A stretch of DNA of 32,887 nucleotides from Acidobacteriota bacterium (lineage in GTDB: Bacteria > Acidobacteriota > Blastocatellia > Pyrinomonadales > Pyrinomonadaceae). Location: positions 82,900 through 115,786 of the forward strand of contig JAIVJI010000070.1 in NCBI GenBank assembly GCA_020200135.1, given 5' to 3'. Position numbers and translations under genes: made by a program. The notes beneath the pieces were generated by a model. That model made no database searches. It was not told where the DNA came from and saw nothing but the letters and a program-made list of their open reading frames with translations. Below, piece after piece: positions 1 through 7,501 of the stretch. How positions within the stretch are numbered: the stretch's first letter is position 1; every line of letters starts with the position of its first letter.

Positions 1-435
1 GGCCGGCGGCGACATCAGCGGGTCGGCCGCGCCCGCCGTCAGGGTCGCGCGCACCTCTTCGAGCGCGCGCGCCGAAGTCCCGTCCAGCCCCCGCAGGAGC
101 GTGTAGGCCGCGCCCGCGGGGCCGCTCAAAAGCGCGCCCTCGTAGGTGGTCGCCGCCGCGTCGCGCACCCCCTCGACGCGCCGCGCGCGCGCGGCCGCCG
201 CCGCCGCCTCTTCGACGCTCAGGCCGCCTTCGCGCGAGAGAGTGACGTGCGCCGTCCCGCGCAGAATCTTGTCGCGCAGCTCGTCGCGGAAGCCGTTCGC
301 CAGCGCCGTCGCCACGACGAGCGCCGCCACCCCGCACGCGATGCCGGCGACGGCCGCCAGCGCCGTCCAGCTCGCCACGCGCCGCCCGCGCCGCACGCGC
401 AAGTACCTGAGTGCGAGAAAGAGTTCGTAGGGCAT
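1..435 (-). CDS. LolC/LolE-like ABC transporter permease, 5' part only
   Basis: The frame is open from an ATG at 435 to the window edge, giving 145 residues with no stop, so the gene runs off the left end. It begins MPYELFLALRYLRVRRGRR, followed by a hydrophobic helix (about residues 22-48) and a soluble stretch. This matches the start of LolC/LolE and related MacB-type permeases, which have an N-terminal membrane helix and then a large periplasmic domain. Such permeases pair with a LolD-like ATPase and release lipoproteins from the inner membrane. Neither the ATPase nor the C-terminal helices are in view, so the substrate is uncertain. The gene follows the glycosyltransferase on the same strand, separated by heptad element A. 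Confidence 0.75.
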   Translation of the reverse strand, partial: MPYELFLALRYLRVRRGRRVASWTALAAVAGIACGVAALVVATALANGFRDELRDKILRGTAHVTLSREGGLSVEEAAAAAARARRVEGVRDAAATTYEGALLSGPAGAAYTLLRGLDGTSARALEEVRATLTAGAADPLMSPPA

Positions 436-436
436 C

Positions 437-508
437 GCAGTGAGCAGTAAGCAGTGAGCGGTGAGTAACCGTCAAGCGCCGCGCGCCCCTCAGCGCTTAC
501 CGCCCACT
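437..508. repeat. Heptad palindrome element A
   Basis: Four 7-nt words lie in tandem at 437-464 (gcagtga, gcagtaa, gcagtga, gcggtga). The segment 453-464 is an imperfect inverted match (10 of 12) to 497-508. The second arm covers the last codons and stop of the glycosyltransferase gene. It has the same layout as the ten other heptad elements in this window. Confidence 0.6.
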
Positions 509-2166
509 TCCACCACGGCGACCCACTGGCCTTCCCTCCGCTCTTGAAAGACGACGCGGCCGCCGAGGATGCGTGCCGCCTCTTCGAGTTCGAGGCCGCC
601 GTGCGTCGAGTAGAGGAGCGCAACGTCGTAGTCGGCCTTGCGGACGGCGGCGCGCTCAAGCTCGGGGCGGAGGAAGTTCGCGGCGGGGACGATCTTCAGC
701 GGGCGGCTCGTGTAGCCGTAGTAAGGGTTGAGCAGTTCGTCCGTCGCGGGCCACGTCGTGAGCACGCGCGCTTCGGGGTACTTCTCTTCGAGGAAGCGCG
801 CGGCGTCGCGGTGGAGCAGGACGAAGTCGCGGTAGGCGAGGTTCTCCTCCCACGGAAAGCTGTAAGACGGGTTGACCTCCGCGCGGTACAGAAACGCGGC
901 GCAGACCAGCGCGACCGCGAGCGGCCACGCCGGCACGCGCCGCCACAGCGTCGAGACCCAGATGAGGATGACGAGCGGCAGCACCGGCAGCATGTAGCGC
1001 GCCAGCACCGCGCCGCCGACGACCGAGAGCGCGAAGACGTGCGCGAGGATGAGCACGAGGAAGAGCAACTGCACCTGGGCGTCGATGCGCGGGCGCTCGC
1101 CGTCGCCGTCGCGCCGCGGCTTGAGGAACATCGCGGCTACACCCGCGAGCGTGAGCGCCCACAGGTTCATGTGTGTGGTGACGTGTGCGAGCCGCCGCCA
1201 GGCGGTGTCGAGTATGCGCGCGAGGTTGAGCGTCGACTCGACGTTGTAGCGGAAGTACTCGGGGTTGCCGAGCGTGTAGCCGGTCTCGGCGCGGTGGTAC
1301 GCGAACCACAAGGCGAGCGGGACGCACGCCAGAAGCAGCGCGAGCGTGCGCCAGACGGTGCCGCCGTACTCGACGCAAAACAGCCCCTTCCCCTTAAGCC
1401 TCATGTGCCGGCAGGTCAGCAGCTCCCACCCGCACAGGACGACGGGGACGAGCACGGCCGTCTCCTTCGCCAGCGCGGCCAGCGCGAAGAACGTGACCGC
1501 GAGCGTGCGCCGCGCGAAGACGTTCTCCAGCGGCCCGAACTCGGCGGCCCTCTTCTTCGTCAGCGCCTCCACCTCCCGCGCAAACTTCTCGCTCGCGTAG
1601 AAGCCGGGGCGGCCCGCCCACTTCGGCGGGAGGTAGAAGAAGAGTCCCCACGTCGTCAGCGCCGCCACCATCATGTCGAGGTGCGCGAGCGTGCTCTGCG
1701 CGAAGAAGACCGGGTAGGCGGCCGTCAGGAGAACGGCGGCGGCCGCGACGCGCCAGTTCGCCACGCGGCACCCGAGCGCGAAGACGCCCGCCAGCGCCAG
1801 GCCCGCGACCGCGAGCATCGCCGTCCGCGCCACTTCTATCTCGAAGCCGAAGACTTTCCACGCGAGCGCTATCCACGCCATCACCAGCGGCGGGTGCGCG
1901 TTCGAGAGCGTCGAGTGCGGGATGAAGGAGCCGTCGGCGTAGATGTCGCGCGCGGCCGGGATGAAGTAGCCGGCCTCGTCCCAGTAGTAGGGGAGCCCGA
2001 GCAGGGAGGCGTGCGTGACGTGGAGGCCGGCGAAGGCGGCCGCGAAGACGAGGACGAACAGGAGGGGCCTGCGGAGACGTGGGTTGGGTGGGGCGCCGCC
2101 GCCGTCGTCGCGCGGGTCGTCGTCGCCCGCGCCGCGCGCGCCGTCAGCTCTTCTTGGCGGGGGCAT
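490..2166 (-). CDS. GT39/PMT-family membrane glycosyltransferase
   Basis: This 558-residue protein has many hydrophobic segments, beginning at residues 34-50. The first extracytoplasmic loop carries YYWDEAGYF (Asp63-Glu64), and SNAHPPLVMAW with His91 follows. An acidic pair just after the first helix and an HPP element are typical of the dolichyl-phosphate-mannose/ArnT-like family, which moves sugars from polyprenyl-phosphate donors onto protein or lipid acceptors outside the inner membrane. The N-terminus before the first helix is Arg/Asp/Gly-rich. The start overlaps the stop of the upstream response-regulator gene by 23 nt and has no clear Shine-Dalgarno sequence, which suggests translational coupling. 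The last codons lie in an arm of element A. Donor and acceptor cannot be told from sequence. Confidence 0.75.
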   Translation of the reverse strand: MPPPRRADGARGAGDDDPRDDGGGAPPNPRLRRPLLFVLVFAAAFAGLHVTHASLLGLPYYWDEAGYFIPAARDIYADGSFIPHSTLSNAHPPLVMAWIALAWKVFGFEIEVARTAMLAVAGLALAGVFALGCRVANWRVAAAAVLLTAAYPVFFAQSTLAHLDMMVAALTTWGLFFYLPPKWAGRPGFYASEKFAREVEALTKKRAAEFGPLENVFARRTLAVTFFALAALAKETAVLVPVVLCGWELLTCRHMRLKGKGLFCVEYGGTVWRTLALLLACVPLALWFAYHRAETGYTLGNPEYFRYNVESTLNLARILDTAWRRLAHVTTHMNLWALTLAGVAAMFLKPRRDGDGERPRIDAQVQLLFLVLILAHVFALSVVGGAVLARYMLPVLPLVILIWVSTLWRRVPAWPLAVALVCAAFLYRAEVNPSYSFPWEENLAYRDFVLLHRDAARFLEEKYPEARVLTTWPATDELLNPYYGYTSRPLKIVPAANFLRPELERAAVRKADYDVALLYSTHGGLELEEAARILGGRVVFQERREGQWVAVVEVGGKR

Positions 2167-3016
2167 CGTCGGTCGGCGTCAGAGACTCGATCAGCTCGTG
2201 TTCGAGCGAGGGGTCGGGGCGCTTGACCATCGTCAGGCGGTTGCCGCGCTCGTTGTACTCGACCTGGTCCATGATGTTGTAGATGAGGAGCACGCCGCGC
2301 CCCGAAGTCTTGAAGAGGTTCTCGGGGTCGCGCGGGTCGGGGATGTCGGCGACGTTAAAGCCCTCGCCCTCGTCCTCGATGGTGAAGCGCGCCTCCTTCG
2401 CCGAGAGGTCGGCGGTGATGCGGACGAGCTTGCTGGCGTCCTGCTTGTTGCCGTGCTTGACGGCGTTGACGAACGCCTCGTCGAGCGCGATGAAGAGGTT
2501 CGACGCGTCGGGCTTGATGACGCCGAGCGCGGCGACGCGCTCGATGAGGTAGTGGAGCACGCCGTTCATCAAACTGATGTCGCTCGGCAGCTCGAACTCG
2601 ATGTGCTCGCGGACGTAAGGCAGGACTTTGAGGTCTTCGACGAAGCGGAGCTTGTAGCCGAGCGTCTTCTCGACGATCTGCGACAGCTCCTCCTTGTCGT
2701 ACGGCTTGCGCAGGTAGTTAGACGCGCCGAGCTTGAACGCCTTGACGAGGCCGGCGTGCTGCGCCTCCTCGCTGGAGACGACGACGGGGACGAAGAGTCG
2801 CTTGCGCTTGAGCTCGGAGACGATCTGGACGGCGGAGTCGGAGTATTCGGCGAGGTCGGAGATGATGAGGTCGAACTCTTCGAGGTCTTCGCGCGCGATG
2901 GCCTCGGCGCGGTCGCCGGCCGTCACGACCTCGTGGCCGAGCCCGGCCAGCGCGTCGGCCAGGACGGTGCGTAGCTCGGCGTTCCCTTCAACGATGAGGA
3001 TCCGTCGTCTGTCCAT
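2144..3016 (-). CDS. Receiver domain fused to RsbW-like histidine-kinase-type ATPase
   Basis: The 290-residue protein has two domains. Residues 5-118 form a response-regulator receiver with phospho-acceptor Asp54 (IISD), Ser81 and Lys104 (RKPYD). Residues about 140-268 form a HATPase_c fold of the anti-sigma RsbW/SpoIIAB kind, with an N box (DEAFVNAVKHGN, Asn184), a G1 box (DEGEGF, 215-220) and a glycine-rich lid (SGRGVLLI). There is no dimerisation/His box, so it is not a normal sensor kinase. It probably links phosphorylation to a sigma-factor or partner switch. The receiver's N-terminal acidic pair is degraded: LIVEGN has one acidic residue where two are usual. I chose ATG 3016 because the receiver strand begins there; an upstream in-frame ATG at 3100 adds 28 unlikely residues. 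It overlaps the glycosyltransferase gene. Confidence 0.8.
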   Translation of the reverse strand: MDRRRILIVEGNAELRTVLADALAGLGHEVVTAGDRAEAIAREDLEEFDLIISDLAEYSDSAVQIVSELKRKRLFVPVVVSSEEAQHAGLVKAFKLGASNYLRKPYDKEELSQIVEKTLGYKLRFVEDLKVLPYVREHIEFELPSDISLMNGVLHYLIERVAALGVIKPDASNLFIALDEAFVNAVKHGNKQDASKLVRITADLSAKEARFTIEDEGEGFNVADIPDPRDPENLFKTSGRGVLLIYNIMDQVEYNERGNRLTMVKRPDPSLEHELIESLTPTDDAPAKKS

Positions 3017-3134
3017 CCGAAACGAATTTTCCGCGAGCCTTGAAAAACCGGGGAGGGCGCGAAAAAGCTCCGATTCGCAGTTCGAAAAGCTTTCCGCCAA
3101 CGCTGTACGACGCTGGGTCGGTCGGCGGTTTCAA

Positions 3135-3143
3135 AATATATCA
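3135..3143 (-). promoter_or_regulatory. Candidate extended -10 promoter for the receiver/ATPase gene
   Basis: On the minus strand TGATATATT fits an extended -10 (TGn + TATATT), about 120 nt upstream of the ATG at 3016. No good -35 is visible. It is an AT-rich island in GC-rich DNA. Confidence 0.35.
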
Positions 3144-3153
3144 CGACGGGAAA

Positions 3154-3256
3154 GCAGACAGTAGTCAGTAGTCAGTAGTCAGCAGGCCCGGCTGTGTGGA
3201 AGTTGACGCTGAAACCCGGACGATTCGGTATAACGAAAGCTTTCCTACTGACTACC
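3154..3256. repeat. Heptad palindrome element B (same family as J)
   Basis: The left arm is gcagaca followed by three copies of gtagtca (3154-3181). The right arm, ctactgactac at 3245-3255, is its exact inverted match over 11 bp. The core at 3202-3243 is related to the core of element J at 31730-31769, including the shared word cgaaagcttt and 19 of 26 matches just before it. The rest of the 324-bp gap 3017-3340 holds only the candidate promoter and the leader of the minus-strand gene; I see no gene there. Confidence 0.7.
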
Positions 3257-3340
3257 AAAAGCTTCGTCGCAACGGCCGCGCGCTGGTACCCGCCGCCCGG
3301 CTTCGCTTTGCAAGAGCGCACCCGGGCGCGGCGACTTAAC

Positions 3341-4294
3341 TCAGGAGGTCTCGCCCTCGCCGGTCAGAAAATTTTCCAGCTCGGACGCCGAGGGGAGCGC
3401 GGTGCGCGCGCCGAGCGCGCGGCACTTGAGCGCGGCGACGGCGCACCCCACGGTCAGACACCCTTCGATTCCCTCGCCGCCGAGCAGCCCGTAGAGAAAG
3501 CCCGTGTGGAAGGCGTCGCCCGCGCCGGTCGTGTCGCGGCAGCCGCCGGGCACCGCGAAGGCCGGGGTCTCGACAAAACGGCCTTCGTGGTAGACGACCG
3601 CGCCGCGCTCGCCCAGCGTCATCCCGACGACCGCGTCCGGCCGCAGACGCTTCTTCGTCTCGGCGAGCGCCGCGCGCTCCTCCGTCACGCCCGTCAGACG
3701 GCGCGGGAACTCCTTCGACGAGACGAGCACGTCCACATGCGGCAGAAGCTCTCCGAGCCCCTCGTAGATGTTGTCCACGTCGAGCGAGACGACGGTGCCG
3801 GCCTCTTTCGCCTCGCGCGCGACGACGGCGCAGGCGCGCGGGTCGTGCGCGTCCATGTGCAGGACGCGGCCGCGGCGGGCGAAGCCGCGCGGGGCCTCTT
3901 CGGGCGCGTAGGCCAGCCGCTCGTCGCGGTCCCAGATGACCGTCCGCTCGCCCGTGCGCGCGTCGATGAGGATGTACGCGACCTGGTTGCGCGCGCCCTC
4001 GACCACCTCGGTCAGCTCGCAGTCCACGCCCTCCGCGCGCAGCGCCTCGAAGCCGAAGCGGCCGGCGTCGTCCGAGCCGAAGCGCCCGGCGTAGGCCGTC
4101 CGCAGCCCGAGCCTCTTAAGTCCGGCCATCGTGGACGCGGTCTGCCCGCCCGCGCCGCGCTCGTGCTCGACGAGCCTGATCTTGGTGTCGAACTCGGGGT
4201 ATTCGGGGACGACGACGAGGTGGTCTACGGCGTTGAGGCCGAAGCCGACGGCGTCGAACTCTCTGGCGGGCGGGGGCTCGAAGGGGAATCGCAC
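3341..4294 (-). CDS. PfkB/ribokinase-family carbohydrate kinase
   Basis: The 317-residue protein has the family's usual length. It shows an N-terminal substrate-binding element with GAGGQTAST (residues 47-55) and the C-terminal signature DTTGAGDAF at 254-262, whose Asp260 is the expected catalytic base. Members phosphorylate ribose, fructose, adenosine or other sugars in the cytoplasm with ATP; the substrate cannot be assigned from sequence. The start is GTG at 4294, supported by a clear Shine-Dalgarno sequence (AGAGGAG on the minus strand, 4302-4308). It diverges from the M48 protease gene across a 213-bp gap and ends about 85 bp from element B. Confidence 0.88.
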   Translation of the reverse strand: MRFPFEPPPAREFDAVGFGLNAVDHLVVVPEYPEFDTKIRLVEHERGAGGQTASTMAGLKRLGLRTAYAGRFGSDDAGRFGFEALRAEGVDCELTEVVEGARNQVAYILIDARTGERTVIWDRDERLAYAPEEAPRGFARRGRVLHMDAHDPRACAVVAREAKEAGTVVSLDVDNIYEGLGELLPHVDVLVSSKEFPRRLTGVTEERAALAETKKRLRPDAVVGMTLGERGAVVYHEGRFVETPAFAVPGGCRDTTGAGDAFHTGFLYGLLGGEGIEGCLTVGCAVAALKCRALGARTALPSASELENFLTGEGETS

Positions 4295-4507
4295 AGCCTA
4301 GCTCCTCTGGCGCGGGCCGAGCGAGAATGTAGCAACTTCTCCGCGAAAGGGGAAACGGCCGCGCGGCGCCGGGCCGTCACGGTTTGCGGGCGCCCCGCCC
4401 GCTCCGTTACCATGTGCCTCGCCGAACCCTCCCCGACCGGCCGCAAGCACCGCCTGAGGCCGGTCAAAACTTTCGACCTTCACTTTTTCGCCCGAGGAGA
4501 GCCCGCG

Positions 4508-7375
4508 ATGAGCCCCAGAAGATTTTCACACGCGCGCCCGTCCACACTCCTTCTGCTCTGTCTTTCGGCCGCGCCGCTCTGCGCGCGACAGCAGGCGGCG
4601 GCGCCGCCCCCGCCGCAGTGCCAGCAGCCGGTCGTCTCGGCCGCCTCGCGCGCGCAAAGCATCTTCACGCCGAAGCAGGAGATGGACCTGGGCGACGTCA
4701 TCGCCGAGCACGTCGGGCGCGACTACCGCGTCGTCGAAGACCCGGCCGTCACGGGCTTCCTGCGCAGGGTCGGCGAGCGCCTCGTCGCGCAGCTCCCGCC
4801 CTCCGAGATGCGCTACCAGTTCTTCGTCGTCGACCTGCCGGACGCCAACGCCTTCACGACCGCCGGCGGGCGCGTCTACGTCACGCGCAAGCTCATCGCC
4901 TTCGCGGCGAGCGAGGACGAGCTGGCCGGCGTGCTCGCGCACGAGCTGGGGCACTCCGCCTCGGGGCAGACCGCCGCCGACTTCACGCGCATCTTCCGCG
5001 AGGTCCTGGGCGTGACTTCGGTCGGCGACCGCCGCGACATCTTCGAGAAGTACAACCGGCTGCTCGACAACGCCGCGCGCAAGCCGGGCGCGTTCCGGCG
5101 CGGCGACCGCGAGGAGGAGGGGCAGCAGTACGAGGCCGACCGCATCGGCATCTACGCGATGGCGGCGGCCGGCTACGACCCGCAGGCGTTCGTCTCGATG
5201 TGGAACCGGCTGACCGACACCAGGGGCAAGACCGGCGGCTGGCTCTCCGACCTCTTCGGCACGACGCGCCCCGAGTCGCGCCGGCTGCGCGAGATACTCC
5301 GCGGCGTCTCGACGCTCCCGGCGCAGTGCGTCACGGCGCGCGCCGCCGCGGCGCCGGACGAGTTTAAGAAGTGGCAGGCGTCGGTCGTCCGTCTAGCGGC
5401 GACGCGCGGCGAGTCCCTGCACGGCGTCGTCTCGAAGACGCGGCTCGAGCCGCCGCTGCGCGGCGAGGTCAACTACCTGCGCTTCAGCCCCGACGGCAAA
5501 TACATCCTCTCGCAGGACGACGCCGGCATCGACGTGCTGACGCGCGAGCCGCTCAGGCACCTCTTCCGCGTCGACGCGCCCGAGGCGCGCCCCGCGCAGT
5601 TCACGCCCGACTCGGCGACGCTCGTCTTCCACAACCGCGAGCTGCGGGTCGAGGAGTGGGACGTGGCCGAGAAGAAGATGAAGTCGGCGAAGGAGCTGTA
5701 CGCGCGCGAGGGCTGCATCCAGACGGCGCTCGCGCCCGACGGGCGCACCCTGGCCTGCCTCGACGGCAAGTTCGCGCTCGTCCTCTACGACACGGCCTCG
5801 GGCGAGCCCTTCTTCCAGAAGAAGGAGTTCTACGTCCCGGACTTCAACGACCGCTTCCGACTGCTGCTCCACCTCATCCTCGGCATCCTCGACGAGGACT
5901 CCACCTTCGAGTGGGTGAGCATGGGCTTCTCGCCCGACGCGCGCTACTTCGCCGCCGGGCAGAAGAGCCTCACCGTGGGCATGATGGGCTTCTCCAACCG
6001 GCTCTCGACCGCCGCCGTAGACCTCTCGACGCGCACGCCCGTCCAGCTCAAGGAGAACGTCAAGCGCATCCTCGGCGACAGCTTCGCCTTCATCGCGCCC
6101 GACCGCGTCGCCGGGCTCGACTCGCAGGACCCGCGCAAGTCGGGCATCGTCACCTTCCCGGCCGGCGACGTGGTCGAGCAGTTCCCCCTGGGCGGCCGCA
6201 TCGCGCCCGTCACGCGCGGCGACTTCCTGCTCGTCTCGGGGCTCCTCAACACGGGCGGCCAGAAGCTCGCCGTCGCGCTCTTCGACCTCAAGACCAAAAA
6301 ATTCACGCGCGGCAACAAGACGCCCGCCACAGACGTCTTCGACCGCTGGGTCGTCAGCGAGCGCATCAACGGCGAGCTCGGCCTCTACGACATGCAGGCC
6401 GAGGGCCCGCCCGTGACCGTGACGATGCCGCGCAACCCGCTGGGGCGCCTGCGCGCCACGGCGCTGTCGCCCGACCTCAGGTGGCTCGCCGTCTCCGAGC
6501 GCAGCCGCGGCGCGGTCTGGGATTTGACGAAGGGCGGGCGGCTCTTCCACGTCCGCGGCTTCCGCGGCGCGCACTTCGGCCCGGACGGCGCGCTCTACGC
6601 CGACTTCCCCAAGTTTGAGGGCACGGAGCGCGCCGTCGCGCGGCTCGACCTGCGGACGCGCGACGTCTCGGGGCACCGGGCGGTGGGCGACGCGCCGGAC
6701 ACCATGCGCGGCGGCTTCGTCATCCGCCGCAAGCCTCTGAAGAAGGAGGGCGACGTCTCGCAGAACATGACGCTCTTGGTGTCGGACGCCGTGTCGGACG
6801 CCGCGCTCTGGACGCGCGACTTTCAGAAGGAGGCGCCGCGCGTCCACGTGGACGAGTACGAGGGGACGATGGTGCTCTCGTGGGCGGTGCGCTCGGAGCA
6901 CGCGAAGGCCGAGGTCAAGGCCGACCCGCGTCTGAAGGAGCGCCTCGCCGCGATGGGCGACAAGGAGGGCGACTACTTCATCCAGACGGTCGACGCGCGG
7001 ACGGGCAAGCCGGCGGGGACGCTGCTGGTCGAGACGGGCAAGGGCTCATTCCGCATCGAGGATATGTTCGCGGCGGGCGACTGGCTGGTCGTCTCGGACA
7101 CGTCGAACCGCGTGCTGCTCTACTCGCTCTCGTCGGGCGAGCAGCGCGGCAAGTTCTTCGGCCGCGCGCCCGCCATCTCGAAGGTCGCCGGGCTGCTCTC
7201 GGTCGAGACCGAGCGCGGGCAGCTCACGCTCTTCGACCTCTCGACGGGCGAGCGCCGCGAACGCTACGACTTTTCCTCCCCCGTCTCGCTCGCGCACTTC
7301 AGCGACGACGGCAAGCGCCTCCTCGTCCTCACCGCCGACCAGACCGTCTACGTCTTAGACCTGACGGCGAAGTGA
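4508..7375 (+). CDS. Exported M48 metalloprotease fused to a WD40-like beta-propeller
   Basis: The 955-residue protein has a signal peptide (hydrophobic TLLLLCLSAAPLCA, about 12-25). An M48 peptidase domain follows, with HELGH at 145-149 and the downstream helix motif YEADRIG (208-214). Residues after about 320 contain repeated propeller-like strands with FSPDGKY, FTPDSAT, LAPDGRT and FSPDARY turns. M48 enzymes of the BepA/LoiP type work in periplasmic protein quality control; the propeller may hold substrate or partner. One oddity is that the family's third zinc ligand, a Glu four residues before the Asp of the second motif, reads Gln207 here (QQYEAD). ATG 4508 is preceded by GAGGAGA (4494-4500). 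The open frame extends far upstream but that part overlaps pfkB in antisense and does not look like protein. The gene ends before a strong hairpin. Confidence 0.85.
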   Translation: MSPRRFSHARPSTLLLLCLSAAPLCARQQAAAPPPPQCQQPVVSAASRAQSIFTPKQEMDLGDVIAEHVGRDYRVVEDPAVTGFLRRVGERLVAQLPPSEMRYQFFVVDLPDANAFTTAGGRVYVTRKLIAFAASEDELAGVLAHELGHSASGQTAADFTRIFREVLGVTSVGDRRDIFEKYNRLLDNAARKPGAFRRGDREEEGQQYEADRIGIYAMAAAGYDPQAFVSMWNRLTDTRGKTGGWLSDLFGTTRPESRRLREILRGVSTLPAQCVTARAAAAPDEFKKWQASVVRLAATRGESLHGVVSKTRLEPPLRGEVNYLRFSPDGKYILSQDDAGIDVLTREPLRHLFRVDAPEARPAQFTPDSATLVFHNRELRVEEWDVAEKKMKSAKELYAREGCIQTALAPDGRTLACLDGKFALVLYDTASGEPFFQKKEFYVPDFNDRFRLLLHLILGILDEDSTFEWVSMGFSPDARYFAAGQKSLTVGMMGFSNRLSTAAVDLSTRTPVQLKENVKRILGDSFAFIAPDRVAGLDSQDPRKSGIVTFPAGDVVEQFPLGGRIAPVTRGDFLLVSGLLNTGGQKLAVALFDLKTKKFTRGNKTPATDVFDRWVVSERINGELGLYDMQAEGPPVTVTMPRNPLGRLRATALSPDLRWLAVSERSRGAVWDLTKGGRLFHVRGFRGAHFGPDGALYADFPKFEGTERAVARLDLRTRDVSGHRAVGDAPDTMRGGFVIRRKPLKKEGDVSQNMTLLVSDAVSDAALWTRDFQKEAPRVHVDEYEGTMVLSWAVRSEHAKAEVKADPRLKERLAAMGDKEGDYFIQTVDARTGKPAGTLLVETGKGSFRIEDMFAAGDWLVVSDTSNRVLLYSLSSGEQRGKFFGRAPAISKVAGLLSVETERGQLTLFDLSTGERRERYDFSSPVSLAHFSDDGKRLLVLTADQTVYVLDLTAK

Positions 7376-7390
7376 GGCAGGTCAAAAGCC

Positions 7391-7441
7391 GAAAGTGAAG
7401 GGGGACGAGGGACACGCCGCCCCTCGTCCCCCTTCACTTTC
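7391..7441 (+). terminator. Perfect 21-bp hairpin after the M48 gene
   Basis: Arms 7391-7411 and 7421-7441 are perfect 21-bp inverted repeats around a 9-nt loop. It begins 15 nt after the M48 stop codon. No T-run follows, so it may act as an mRNA 3' stabiliser or a factor-assisted terminator rather than a classic intrinsic one. Confidence 0.6.
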
Positions 7442-7475
7442 GCGCGCGGTGCGCTAAACTGTCTGCAAACAGACA
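7433..7475 (+). promoter_or_regulatory. Candidate uvrC promoter with a palindrome at the start site
   Basis: TTCACT (7433-7438) and TAAACT (7455-7460) are 16 bp apart, a reasonable sigma-70 pair. The expected start falls in the perfect palindrome TGTCTG-caaa-CAGACA (7460-7475), which could be an operator. The -35 lies within the arm of the upstream hairpin. I cannot say whether a LexA-like repressor binds here. Confidence 0.35.
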
Positions 7476-7501
7476 ACGTCTACGCGCGAGCCAGCGGGGT
7501 G

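Noticed and set aside
3203..3234. TTGACG and TATAAC in element B as a promoter on the plus strand
   Set aside because: The spacer is 20 bp, no plus-strand gene follows, and the sites are not kept in the related element J.
3194..4507. Long plus-strand open frame upstream of the M48 start
   Set aside because: It lies antisense to the PfkB kinase, has no Shine-Dalgarno sequence and no protein-like features. The M48 signal peptide and GAGGAGA fix the start at 4508.
5393..6901. 502-codon minus-strand open frame inside the M48-propeller gene
   Set aside because: The plus-strand propeller repeats are convincing; the minus product is repetitive Arg/Ala/Glu sequence.
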